47,787 bases of DNA. It comes from Rhodococcus zopfii NBRC 100606 = JCM 9919 (GTDB lineage Bacteria > Actinomycetota > Actinomycetes > Mycobacteriales > Mycobacteriaceae). The position numbers and the translations under genes are program-made. Of this stretch, positions 1 through 7,454 are shown in pieces. The DNA is taken from NCBI RefSeq assembly GCF_001895025.1, contig NZ_BCXI01000052.1, positions 1 through 47,787 on the forward strand. The letters run 5' to 3'. Each line of letters opens with the position of its first letter. Position 1 is the first letter of the stretch. The notes beneath the pieces were generated by a model. The model was not told the DNA's origin and made no database searches. It worked only from the letters and a program-made list of their open reading frames with translations.

Positions 1-1
1 G

Positions 2-169
2 GTGAGTGGTGTTGGTCGGCGGGGGTTGGGTGGGGGCTTTTCGCAGGTGTTTCAGGTGGAGAAGGGGGGTGATGGGGTGTGCGCGGTAAGCCCCCGTGTG
101 GAGGGTGCGTTGGTGGGGGCCTTGTGGCTGGAGTGGCTGCTGGGTTCAGTGCTGGCGCGTTGGACGTGA
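2..169 (+). CDS. 3' end of an unknown gene, cut by window start
   Basis: One plus-strand frame is open from base 2 to the TGA at 167-169, giving about 55 C-terminal residues with Gly-rich then hydrophobic character (ending ...LLGSVLARWT). The stop lies 8 bases before the GTG start of the next gene and a GAGG Shine-Dalgarno sits in between, so the two are probably in one operon. The family cannot be recognised from this tail. It could also be a chance open frame in GC-rich DNA. Confidence 0.45.
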   Translation: MSGVGRRGLGGGFSQVFQVEKGGDGVCAVSPRVEGALVGALWLEWLLGSVLARWT

Positions 170-177
170 TGTGAGGA

Positions 178-1332
178 GTGGTGTCGGTGCCGGAGTACGT
201 GGAGAAGGCGTCTGAGTCGGGTCTGGAGTTGCGGCTTCCGATGACGCGGAAGCGGCGTGCGGCGGCTGCACGGCGGGGCAATCAGGGGATCTCGTCGGGG
301 ACGGTGCGGCGGCACGGGTGGCGGCGCACGGCGGCGGATGAGCAGTTGCTGGAGTTCGCCGGCGCGTTCGGTGCGATCACGTTGCGGCATGCCGCCGAGC
401 ATTTCTATGGCGGGGTGTGGGAGACGGCGCGTAAGCGGGTGCAGTTCATGCGGGAGGCGGGGTTGTTGGAGCGGTCCGACAACCTGCGGTGGGCGGGGAC
501 GGTGCTGTATCCGACGGCGGCGGGGATGGCGGCTGCGGCTGCCCCGGGGTTCCCGGACCTGCGCGCGTTGGTGCCGTCGGAGGAGCGGATGCTGCACCGC
601 TTGTTGGTGGCGGAGGCGGCGCTGCGGATGCGGGCGCGTGGGGTGCGGGTGGTGTCGGAGCGGCAGATGCGCGCGGTGGAACGCGCGACCGACAGTGGGG
701 AGGCGGCGGAGGCGTTCGCGCGGCTGAGTGGTGTCGCGGCGGCGGGGTCGGCGGCGGGGGAGGAGTTCGGTGTGCGGGTGTCGCCGACGGTCGATGGGAC
801 GGGTCGGGCGCGGTGGTTCGGGGTGCCGGTGGGGGCGGCGGGGGAACTGCATTGGCCGGACTTCGCGGCGATCGTCGGTGGGCGGATCGTGGCGGTGGAA
901 ATGGAGATCACGCACAAGGAGCGGTGGCGGATGCTGCAAGTGCTGCGCGGCTACAAACTGTCGATCGAGGCTGGTCATATCGCGCAGGTGCTGTGGGAGG
1001 TCACCCCGGATGTGCAGATGCAGTTGGAGGGTCGGCGCAGTGTCGATGGGTGGGATGACGGGTTGCTCGCGGACCTCGGTTTCCTCGAGTCCGGACAGGC
1101 TCCGGACTGGTCGGTGAAGGGCCGGCCGATGGTGGTTCGGTCGGCGCAGGGACGTGATGACGGGGTGCGGTACGCGCTGTCGCAGAAGACGCTGCCGCCG
1201 TCGCTGCGGTGCTCGTACCGGTTGTGGCGGCAGTGGCTGCAGGTGTGGGAGCGGGACGACTCTGCGTTGGAGTTCGAGGAGTGGTTGATGCGGCCGCGGA
1301 CATTGGCGCGGTTGCGTGACTTGGTGTCGTGA
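178..1332 (+). CDS. Replication-relaxation family protein with PD-(D/E)XK-like core
   Basis: A 384-residue protein whose N-terminal half looks like a winged-helix DNA-binding region (about residues 55-125, FAGAFGAITLRHAAEHF...). It is followed by a block with the pattern D-F-A-A-I-V-G-G-R-I-V-A-V-E-M-E then THK (about residues 228-250), which fits a PD-(D/E)XK nuclease-like core. This combination resembles the plasmid replication-relaxation family (Replic_Relax), found on actinobacterial plasmids and mobile elements. The family's biochemical role is not settled; a part in nicking, replication or mobilisation is inference. GTG at 178 follows GAGGAG immediately, so GTG 181 or 187, or ATG 241 (MTRKRRAA), may be the real start. 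The Mrr-like gene follows by 61 bases in the same direction. Confidence 0.65.
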   Translation: MVSVPEYVEKASESGLELRLPMTRKRRAAAARRGNQGISSGTVRRHGWRRTAADEQLLEFAGAFGAITLRHAAEHFYGGVWETARKRVQFMREAGLLERSDNLRWAGTVLYPTAAGMAAAAAPGFPDLRALVPSEERMLHRLLVAEAALRMRARGVRVVSERQMRAVERATDSGEAAEAFARLSGVAAAGSAAGEEFGVRVSPTVDGTGRARWFGVPVGAAGELHWPDFAAIVGGRIVAVEMEITHKERWRMLQVLRGYKLSIEAGHIAQVLWEVTPDVQMQLEGRRSVDGWDDGLLADLGFLESGQAPDWSVKGRPMVVRSAQGRDDGVRYALSQKTLPPSLRCSYRLWRQWLQVWERDDSALEFEEWLMRPRTLARLRDLVS

Positions 1333-1393
1333 AGACGTTCCAGTCGGTCTGTCCAGCTACAGTGACCCGCCAACACGGGGAGATCGGACAGCT

Positions 1394-2056
1394 ATGGAAC
1401 CTGAGATCGAATTCATCACTTCGGCGGAGCAGGCCGAGAACAATGCCGCGAAGCGGATGCGGGAGATGGGGTTCTCCGATGCTGGGGTGACCGCTGGCGG
1501 GCCTGATGGAGGCATTGATGTGCAGGCGTGGAACGCGGTCGCTCAGGTGAAGTGGAAGTCCGCGCAGACAGGTCGGCCGGAGCTGCAGAACCTGTACGGC
1601 GCTCGCGGTGTCGACCACTCCAAGCAGATGCTGTTCTTCACCGCATCTGGATACACGCGGGAGGCTGTCGAGTATGCGGACAGCACGGGGATGGCGTTGT
1701 TTGCATATGACCCGACCGGCGCGGTGCGCGCGGCGAGCCGTGCGGCCGAGGCGCTGCTGGCACCGGCCTCGCCGTGGGCTGCCGCGGCAGGGCCCGCGTC
1801 GTATGACCCGGACCCGTTTGTGTCGGGGCCGACCAGGTCCGCCGGATTCTCGCCGACCCGGGCCCGGGACCGGAGCCCGCGGCTCGGAAAGACCGTGACT
1901 GTCACGATCGTGCGCCTCGCGATTCTTCTCGGTCTCGGGTTCGTCATGACCGTGACGAGTACGGATTTCTGGTTCATCGGGGTGGCTGCGCTCATTCTGA
2001 TGATCGGTTGTCTGGTGTGGTGGGGGATCCAGAAGTTCCGATCTCCGAGCCGGTGA
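1394..2056 (+). CDS. Mrr-like restriction endonuclease-fold protein with two C-terminal membrane segments
   Basis: A protein of 220 residues starting at ATG 1394, preceded by GGGGAG at about 1376-1381; the open frame extends upstream but lacks a better ribosome site. Residues 1-110 match an Mrr-type nuclease core: GGPDGGIDV (Asp42) followed by QVKWKS (Gln51, Lys53), the D...QxK variant typical of Mrr_cat. A Pro/Ala-rich linker leads to two hydrophobic segments at about residues 168-185 and 190-212, which would anchor the enzyme in the membrane. Mrr-like domains cut (often modified) DNA; here an anti-DNA or DNA-processing role at the envelope is inference. Tandem hairpins lie just downstream and separate it from the convergent gene. 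Confidence 0.7.
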   Translation: MEPEIEFITSAEQAENNAAKRMREMGFSDAGVTAGGPDGGIDVQAWNAVAQVKWKSAQTGRPELQNLYGARGVDHSKQMLFFTASGYTREAVEYADSTGMALFAYDPTGAVRAASRAAEALLAPASPWAAAAGPASYDPDPFVSGPTRSAGFSPTRARDRSPRLGKTVTVTIVRLAILLGLGFVMTVTSTDFWFIGVAALILMIGCLVWWGIQKFRSPSR

Positions 2057-2141
2057 TCGCGGCTCTCGCTTGGAGAGCACATCTGCGCGAGAAGCGTGCC
2101 TTTGGATCACCGTCTCGGTGTGACTGGGCACTGATGTGAGA

Positions 2142-2179
2142 TGGCCCGGACCTTGCCGGGGGAGGGAAGGTCCGGGCCA
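2142..2179. terminator. 13-bp perfect inverted repeat, bidirectional terminator candidate
   Basis: Arms 2142-2154 (TGGCCCGGACCTT) and 2167-2179 are exactly complementary around a 12-base loop. It lies between convergent genes ending at 2056 and 2264. No clear T-tract follows, as is common for actinobacterial terminators. Confidence 0.6.
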
Positions 2180-2182
2180 CTC

Positions 2183-2249
2183 GGTCGCCACGCAAGGGGG
2201 AGGAGTGTGGCGACCAGCCCGTCATCGTTCCCACGGGGGACAGGAACGA
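2183..2249. terminator. Two further tandem hairpins between convergent genes
   Basis: Arms 2183-2191 / 2207-2215 (GGTCGCCAC, 9 bp exact) and 2225-2231 / 2243-2249 (TCGTTCC, 7 bp exact). With the hairpin at 2142-2179 this makes three hairpins in about 110 bases. They probably insulate the two convergent transcripts. Confidence 0.45.
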
Positions 2250-2263
2250 GGACGGGAGTCTGG

Positions 2264-2824
2264 CTACACCGGTTTGGTGTCGGTGCGTGAGTCCACTGTC
2301 GCAACCGCCTTCTCCAGGTGTTGCAGATCGGCGTTCGGGGCTGCAGCGAAGCCGCCGCGGCGGTCCGAATGGGCGATGAACCCGAGCTTGGAAAGTGCGT
2401 TGAGGCGGTCCGGGTCGGTGAGTTTCCCGGAACGCAGTTCCTTGCGGCGCGACTGAACCCACATCCCGAGTGCGAAGCCGTCGCCGGTGACGTGGCGGCG
2501 CGGTACATCGGCGTCACCGTGCGCGGCGACATACGTACGGAGGTGGTCGAGTCCGTGTTCCCACTGCTGCTGGTGCAGAGATGTAGGGCCGCGGACACCG
2601 CGGCGGCTGGTGGTTTCGAATCCTGCGGCGCGGAGTCGGGCGAGGCGTTCGGGGGTCAGTGCGGCGTTGCCGGAGCGGAGGGCGGTTCGCTTGTGGGCGA
2701 CCCAGCTGCCGAGTGCGAACCCGCAGTCCGGGCACACCCACGATCGGGGAACGTGCCCGTCACCGCGCTGGTCGACGTAGGTACGAAGGTGCGCCAGACC
2801 CGTCTCGAACCGCTCTTCCCTCAT
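2264..2824 (-). CDS. Helicase-associated (HA) domain repeat protein
   Basis: A 186-residue protein from the ATG at 2824 (MREERFE). The frame extends upstream, but the homologous part begins here. It consists of two tandem copies of about 60 residues with the same layout: GLAHLRTYVDQRGDGHVPR...FALGSWVAHKRTALRSG...LTPERLARLRAAGFE and GLDHLRTYVAAHGDADVPR...FALGMWVQSRRKELRSG...DRLNALSKLGF. This is the pattern of the helicase-associated (HA) domain, usually found at the C-terminus of large actinobacterial superfamily 2 helicases. No helicase motor is present here or next to it. The first copy carries a CPDCG pair of cysteines. DNA binding is inferred; the function is unknown. Confidence 0.65.
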   Translation of the reverse strand: MREERFETGLAHLRTYVDQRGDGHVPRSWVCPDCGFALGSWVAHKRTALRSGNAALTPERLARLRAAGFETTSRRGVRGPTSLHQQQWEHGLDHLRTYVAAHGDADVPRRHVTGDGFALGMWVQSRRKELRSGKLTDPDRLNALSKLGFIAHSDRRGGFAAAPNADLQHLEKAVATVDSRTDTKPV

Positions 2825-3000
2825 GGCCGCAGACGGTAGAGAGCACCTTCTCCAGGTCCCGCCGCAGAAGCAGGCAAGCTCCGTGTGGCGGTGGCGGTCG
2901 GCACGGTCCACTCCTGTAACAGCGCAGGGCGTGAATGCGACACCATCGCCGGTAGTTGGAAGGTGCGGCGCCGCTGCGTCTGGTCGAGACAGGCAGTTGA

Positions 3001-3525
3001 TTGGATACGACAGGTCTCATCGGGATCGCCCTTTTCGGATTGGGCTTGGTCGTGACGGCGATCCTCGCTGTTCGTTGGGGCAGGCGACTCGACGCGAAGG
3101 ACGCCGCCGACGTAGATCACCGCGAAGCGGACGACCGCGAAACGTTGGATCGCATCCGGAACGCCGAGACCTTCGGACATCCGCTCCCACCGGTGGCCTC
3201 GCTCCGAGCGGTCCTACCGGACCCGCCGCAGCACCATGCCTGGGAGATTCATGTTCAGTACGACGCGGTGGGAGTGCCGCACGTGGTGTTGGCGCTACTG
3301 ACGTTGCCGGGTACGGCGGTCGTCGACTCGGTGTGGTTCGACCTTTATCAGCGTCGGGACGGTGGTAGGTCGCAGCAGCCATGGGCCGCGTACTACCGTG
3401 CACTTCCCGGTCACGACGATGCGTTGCGCGAATTCAAGCATCAGGTCCTCGGTCCGCTCATGGATTGGGCGCGACTGGCCGTCTACCGCATCGAACGGCC
3501 GGATGACTACGAGATCCGTGCGTGA
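3001..3525 (+). CDS. Membrane-anchored hypothetical protein
   Basis: A 174-residue protein with one N-terminal membrane segment (about residues 4-25, GLIGIALFGLGLVVTAILAV) followed by a charged stretch and a soluble domain with no recognised family. The start is a TTG at 3001 and has no clear Shine-Dalgarno, so it is uncertain. It stands alone on the plus strand between two minus-strand genes. No function is proposed. Confidence 0.5.
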   Translation: MDTTGLIGIALFGLGLVVTAILAVRWGRRLDAKDAADVDHREADDRETLDRIRNAETFGHPLPPVASLRAVLPDPPQHHAWEIHVQYDAVGVPHVVLALLTLPGTAVVDSVWFDLYQRRDGGRSQQPWAAYYRALPGHDDALREFKHQVLGPLMDWARLAVYRIERPDDYEIRA

Positions 3526-3571
3526 ACTGATGCATCGCCCACGCGGGCTTCAACAGCATCGGTAGAGCGGG

Positions 3572-4654
3572 CTATCCGTCCTCGACGGTGGCGAGGAGTC
3601 CTTGGATGCGGGCGAGGAGTTCGTTGGTGCGGTCGTCGAGGTCGTCGAAGGTCGGCTCGAGGTCGGCCATTGCTTCGGCCGAACCCCGGCGTGCGGCGAG
3701 GCCGGCTTCGTAGCGGGTGGCGATTTCCTCGCTGGACAGGTCGGCTGGCTCGACCTGGTCGGCGGTGGTGGCGTCGTCTTCGGTGATGGATTCGACGACG
3801 TCCTCGACTGCGTCGGCCCAGCCGTCGTCGAAGAACTTCACCTGGCGTTGGTCGCGGGTGCGGGTGCTACCTGTGAGGTGTGCGGTGAGGATGCGGGTGA
3901 TCGCGCGGCGAGATAGTCCTGCTTGGCCGGTGTTGGCGTGGCCCCACTTGTCGAATGAGGGCAGCAGTGGCCCGTTGTGCCGGATCGCGGGGAGCAGTTG
4001 GAGGCCGGTGACGGTGTCGTCGGTGATCGGAGTGGCGGTGGTGAGGGACTCGCCGAGCCACCGGTTCGACGGGGTGCGGTCGGTGAAGGCCTGCAGCCTG
4101 GCCCATCGCAGGTACACGGCGACCGGGTCGGTGCGCGGTGATTCGTCGGGGTCGTGGTCGACGAGGATGCCGTGACTGGGGATGCGGAGGGTGCGGCCGT
4201 CGAAGGTGATGTCGCTGCGTTTGAGGCGCCCGATCTGGATGGGGGAGAGGCCCAGGCGGCAGGTCAGGGTGAGCAGGAGGGCGTCGCGGCGACCGAAGAG
4301 ACCTCCGGGCCAGCCCGTGGTCGGCAGCCGGCGGATGACGTCGTCGGCGGCGTCCCGCAGGTCCGGGCGGGGCCGGGTCCGGCGGGTCAACCGCTTCCGC
4401 AGTGCCTGTGCAGTACCCGGCGCCGGGTACCCGCAGCGGGTGTGGACGGAGTTGATCGCGGCGATGCGTCGGCGCTGGGTGCCGGGTGCGGCGGGGTTCT
4501 CGTCGAGGTACAGGGCGACCGTGATCGGGTCGGCTGGCATTCCGGACAGGTCGACGGCGTTGCACCAGTCCGCGAACAGCTGCCAGTCGTACCGGTATCG
4601 ATCGACGATCGCGACTGTCGGCACGAAAATGTCGGTGCTGTGGGAGCTCATCAT
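3572..4654 (-). CDS. Tyrosine-recombinase-like protein, apparently without the catalytic residues
   Basis: A 360-residue protein whose first 170 residues follow the layout of tyrosine recombinases: an N-terminal core-binding domain (YRYDWQLFADWCNAVDLSGM...) then RDALLLTLTCRLGLSPIQI, aligning with the helix that carries the first catalytic Arg (compare GAFRRSEL in the intact recombinase at 9341-10525). Here Ser-Pro replaces the Arg. No HxxR box or terminal Tyr is visible; the C-terminal third is acidic and helical. It is probably a DNA-binding derivative or a decayed recombinase. Its ATG overlaps the stop of the upstream gene in an ATGA (4651-4654), indicating translational coupling. The same architecture is used by the atypical relaxase TcpM, but the missing Tyr argues against catalysis. 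Confidence 0.6.
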   Translation of the reverse strand: MMSSHSTDIFVPTVAIVDRYRYDWQLFADWCNAVDLSGMPADPITVALYLDENPAAPGTQRRRIAAINSVHTRCGYPAPGTAQALRKRLTRRTRPRPDLRDAADDVIRRLPTTGWPGGLFGRRDALLLTLTCRLGLSPIQIGRLKRSDITFDGRTLRIPSHGILVDHDPDESPRTDPVAVYLRWARLQAFTDRTPSNRWLGESLTTATPITDDTVTGLQLLPAIRHNGPLLPSFDKWGHANTGQAGLSRRAITRILTAHLTGSTRTRDQRQVKFFDDGWADAVEDVVESITEDDATTADQVEPADLSSEEIATRYEAGLAARRGSAEAMADLEPTFDDLDDRTNELLARIQGLLATVEDG

Positions 4655-5487
4655 TGCGTGATGCTCGCATCGGCCTGGTCCTGCTGCGTGGGGCCGAAGT
4701 CCGTGCGTGGCAGCTGCATGAGCGCGTCGGTCACGAGCTTCTCGACGTGGTGGGCGAGTCGTGAGAAAGGCCCGTGCCAGATCCGGATAGCGTCCTCAGG
4801 CCCGGGAAAGTCTGTGGCTAGTTCGAGCTCTTCGCCGTTCGCAGCCTGCATCGACCATGTATGTGACTGAGCTCCAACCCACTCGACCAAGCGCACCGCT
4901 TCCTCCAGTACAGAGTGGAGGTCATCCGTGACCACGGAGAAGGCCGCTGACTGAATGTCCTGCAGCATCGACCGCACAGCATCCACGTGCGGCTTCAAGG
5001 TATCGAATGCGGTGGGATCACTCGGCAAAGAGTCAGCCTTCGGGGGACGTTTGCCCTTCGAGCGCTCGTCGTCGTACGCCATGAACGCGAAGTCGGACTC
5101 GAGCATCTGCGCTGTGAACTGCCGCAGAGCGGGGAGCAACCCGACCACTGTTGCCCTGTCTGCCCGCAGCGTCGCCTCCCGAAGCTGCTCACGGTGAATG
5201 CGATCTGCATCAATCCTGGCCGCCTCCGCATCGACCCGAGCCTGCTGGCTCTGCCGCAGAGCCACAACCACGGCGAACACAGTCCCGGCGCCGGCGAACC
5301 ATCCGCCTGCGGCAGCCCATCCGTCGGCAGTCCACTTGCTCGGATTGACGACGTCCCAGAGCAGCGTGAGGCCGATGACCACAGCCGCGGTCGAGGCGAC
5401 AAGGCATGTCGTCAGCTTCGCGATGTCGCGGGTGGACAGCGGCCAGCGGGCGAGGGTGGCGCGGTCGGGGAGTGGTTCGTCAGTCAC
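4651..5487 (-). CDS. Membrane protein with two N-terminal TM segments and coiled coil
   Basis: 278 residues: two hydrophobic segments at about residues 22-44 and 57-78, then an Ala/Arg/Glu-rich coiled-coil stretch (about 79-115) and a soluble helical domain. No family is recognised. It is the first gene of a two-gene unit with the recombinase-like protein, sharing a 4-base ATGA overlap. The pairing suggests the recombinase-like protein acts with, or is tethered by, this membrane protein (inference). Confidence 0.6.
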   Translation of the reverse strand: MTDEPLPDRATLARWPLSTRDIAKLTTCLVASTAAVVIGLTLLWDVVNPSKWTADGWAAAGGWFAGAGTVFAVVVALRQSQQARVDAEAARIDADRIHREQLREATLRADRATVVGLLPALRQFTAQMLESDFAFMAYDDERSKGKRPPKADSLPSDPTAFDTLKPHVDAVRSMLQDIQSAAFSVVTDDLHSVLEEAVRLVEWVGAQSHTWSMQAANGEELELATDFPGPEDAIRIWHGPFSRLAHHVEKLVTDALMQLPRTDFGPTQQDQADASITQ

Positions 5488-5625
5488 CGGTGAAGGTTAT
5501 CCAGGGTCCGCGACAGGTCCGACCTACTCCGACTGGGTGCCAGGGAGTGGGCCGATGTGCTGGTCGTGCGGGTTGTTGGGGCGCCTTGCGCAAGCCGAGG
5601 GTGACAGTAGCGGGTTCGGCGCGGA

Positions 5626-5657
5626 AAGCCCCCGGCACCGGGTGGTGTCGGGGGCTT
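5626..5657 (-). terminator. Intrinsic terminator after the DNA ligase gene
   Basis: A stem with outer arms AAGCCCCCG (5626-5634) and CGGGGGCTT (5649-5657), continued inward by further pairs around a 4-base loop (5640-5643). On the minus strand it is followed by a short T run and lies 22 bases past the ligase stop. Confidence 0.75.
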
Positions 5658-5678
5658 CTGGCGCCGATCGGGTGAGGG

Positions 5679-6983
5679 TCAGACGGTCTTGTTGGTGCCT
5701 GCGTCGGCGAACTGGTCGAGCAGGCACTCGGCGGGGGCCTTGTCTTGGCGCTGGCGGATGAGGCGCGGCTGGACCATTCGCGGGTGTTCGGGGTTGGTGA
5801 CGTAGAGGAAGGTCACGACCCAGACCTGGCCGACCTCGACTGCGCCTTTGCCGATGGTGGACGCGGTGCCGATCTGGACGAGGTTCCCCTCGGCGTCGTG
5901 GACGGAGAGCTCCGCGGAGTCCTTCACCTGGTGCAGTGCGGTGACGACGACGTCGACGTCCTTGATGAGCTTGTGCTTGACCAGCAGGGTTGAGCGGCGA
6001 CCGGACTCGTAGGTTCCGCAGGAGTGGCGCAAGATGATGCCCTCGCGCTGCTCGGTCACGGCGGCGGCGAGCATGTCAGCCTTCGCCTGCGCGGTCACCG
6101 CGACGGGCGCGAGCACCACCGGGCTGCCCTCCGGGGCCTTGTCGACGGCGGGAATGCCCAGCACCTTGGTGAGGATGGTGAGCGTGTGGTGGCGGACCGG
6201 GAACCCCATCGACTCCCGCGTCCAGGTGTTGACGCCGTCGGTGGCGACAATGAGGTCGAACAGCACCAGGACGCGACCCACCACTTCACCGTCGAAGACC
6301 CAGCGACCGGAATGCAAGGCAGTGAACGGATTCAGGTGCGACGGTCCGACGTTGCGGACCTTCGCCTGACCCTGGCGGTTGAGGACGCGAATCTCGCCGT
6401 TGTCGACTTCGATGACGACGCGGTCGCCGTCGTACTTGAACTGGGCGTACCAGTCGTCGGAGTCCATCGCGTCCGCCACGGTCGCGGCGGGCTGCACGGA
6501 GGCCAGCATCGGTCGCACCGGCAGCGAGGGCATGGTGTCCTCGGCGACCGCGGGCTCCCCGAGGAACACGGTGGCGGTCAGAGCCTCGACAGCGAGGGCG
6601 GTGAAGTCGTCGCGGCGGGCGTCCATCTCGACGGCGGCGACCGGCTCGGTGACGATGCCGACGGCATCGCCCTTCTGCAGACTCTCCACGAGCTTGTCGA
6701 GCACCGTGAGGTTGTCCGCGGTGATGACGGTGCTCGTCTCGACGGCACCCGAGCGCACCGGCTCGTAGCCCTTCTTCACCTTGCCGGCGAACTTGGCTGC
6801 GGCGGCCTTCGCTGCCGCCTCGGGGCTGGCGGTCTCGACGATCTTGGTGAAGGTGCCCAGGGTGCCGTTTCGGCCGTACTGGGAAACCCATGCGGAGTCG
6901 AAGGTGAAGGTTCGGTAGAACTTGTCGTTTCCGGCGCGCGGGTCGATGTAGACGGCCTCGTTGATGTGGGCGGTGGTGGTCAC
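5679..6983 (-). CDS. ATP-dependent DNA ligase with N-terminal WGR domain
   Basis: 434 residues from GTG 6983 (AAGGAAAC upstream); a longer open frame extends upstream but covers other genes. Residues 8-75 form a WGR domain (VSQYGRNGTLGTFTKI...KVKKGYE), a module that senses nucleic-acid ends in PARPs. The ligase core follows: motif I KYDG with the lysine to be adenylated (Lys183), motif III FDGE (230-233), DLIV, motif IV EGI (314-316) and motif V KHK (336-338), then an OB-fold. It would seal nicks by an AMP-enzyme intermediate. Fusion of WGR to a ligase core occurs in phages and mobile elements. A 99-residue gene lies immediately upstream in the same operon and a terminator follows. Confidence 0.85.
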   Translation of the reverse strand: MTTTAHINEAVYIDPRAGNDKFYRTFTFDSAWVSQYGRNGTLGTFTKIVETASPEAAAKAAAAKFAGKVKKGYEPVRSGAVETSTVITADNLTVLDKLVESLQKGDAVGIVTEPVAAVEMDARRDDFTALAVEALTATVFLGEPAVAEDTMPSLPVRPMLASVQPAATVADAMDSDDWYAQFKYDGDRVVIEVDNGEIRVLNRQGQAKVRNVGPSHLNPFTALHSGRWVFDGEVVGRVLVLFDLIVATDGVNTWTRESMGFPVRHHTLTILTKVLGIPAVDKAPEGSPVVLAPVAVTAQAKADMLAAAVTEQREGIILRHSCGTYESGRRSTLLVKHKLIKDVDVVVTALHQVKDSAELSVHDAEGNLVQIGTASTIGKGAVEVGQVWVVTFLYVTNPEHPRMVQPRLIRQRQDKAPAECLLDQFADAGTNKTV

Positions 6984-7033
6984 TGCGGGTCTGTTTCCTT
7001 CCGGGGGTGGGGTCGATGTGCTGGTCGTGGGGG

Positions 7034-7333
7034 TCAGGACGCTTTGAGCAGGCCGACGGTGTGGGCCAGGCCCTCGATGTCGTCGCGGTCCTCTCTCGTC
7101 TGGATGGTTGGGTTGACGATCGTGACCGGCAGTTCCGCGTCGAGGTAGAGGGTTCCGGCCTCGGTCTCGACGCTGACCATTCCGGGCATGACGTGCGACG
7201 GTTCGACGGTGCCGGTGACCTGGATGCGGCCGTCGTGGTCGCCGACGATCACGGCGCCGGTGATGTGGGCGAGCTCGGTCGGCGCAATCTCGATGTGCGC
7301 GACGGCGGCGGGGCTGTAGGAGTGGGTCGTCAT
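7034..7333 (-). CDS. Small hypothetical protein upstream of the WGR ligase
   Basis: 99 residues starting at ATG 7333, with a strong AGGAGGACACC ribosome site just before it. The sequence is beta-rich and acidic (for example VIVGDHDGRIQVTGTVEPSHVMPGMVSVETEAGTLY read in parts), without recognised motifs, membrane segments or cysteines. It is 50 bases upstream of the ligase start and in the same direction, so co-transcription is very likely. No function is proposed. Confidence 0.6.
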   Translation of the reverse strand: MTTHSYSPAAVAHIEIAPTELAHITGAVIVGDHDGRIQVTGTVEPSHVMPGMVSVETEAGTLYLDAELPVTIVNPTIQTREDRDDIEGLAHTVGLLKAS

Positions 7334-7442
7334 GGTGTCCTCCTGGTCGTCGGTGCTGGTCTGGGGCAAACGTAGGAGTGGGCCGGTCCAGGTGTTTCAG
7401 CACGACAATCCATGAGTCGGTCCGGGTGTGGCCGGCCGTCGG

Positions 7443-7448
7443 TAGGTT
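7443..7448 (+). promoter_or_regulatory. -10 hexamer TAGGTT of a probable leaderless promoter
   Basis: TAGGTT ends 6 bases before ATG 7455 and no Shine-Dalgarno is present, so transcription probably starts at or next to the start codon. No convincing -35 element was found. Confidence 0.4.
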
Positions 7449-7454
7449 GCGCAG

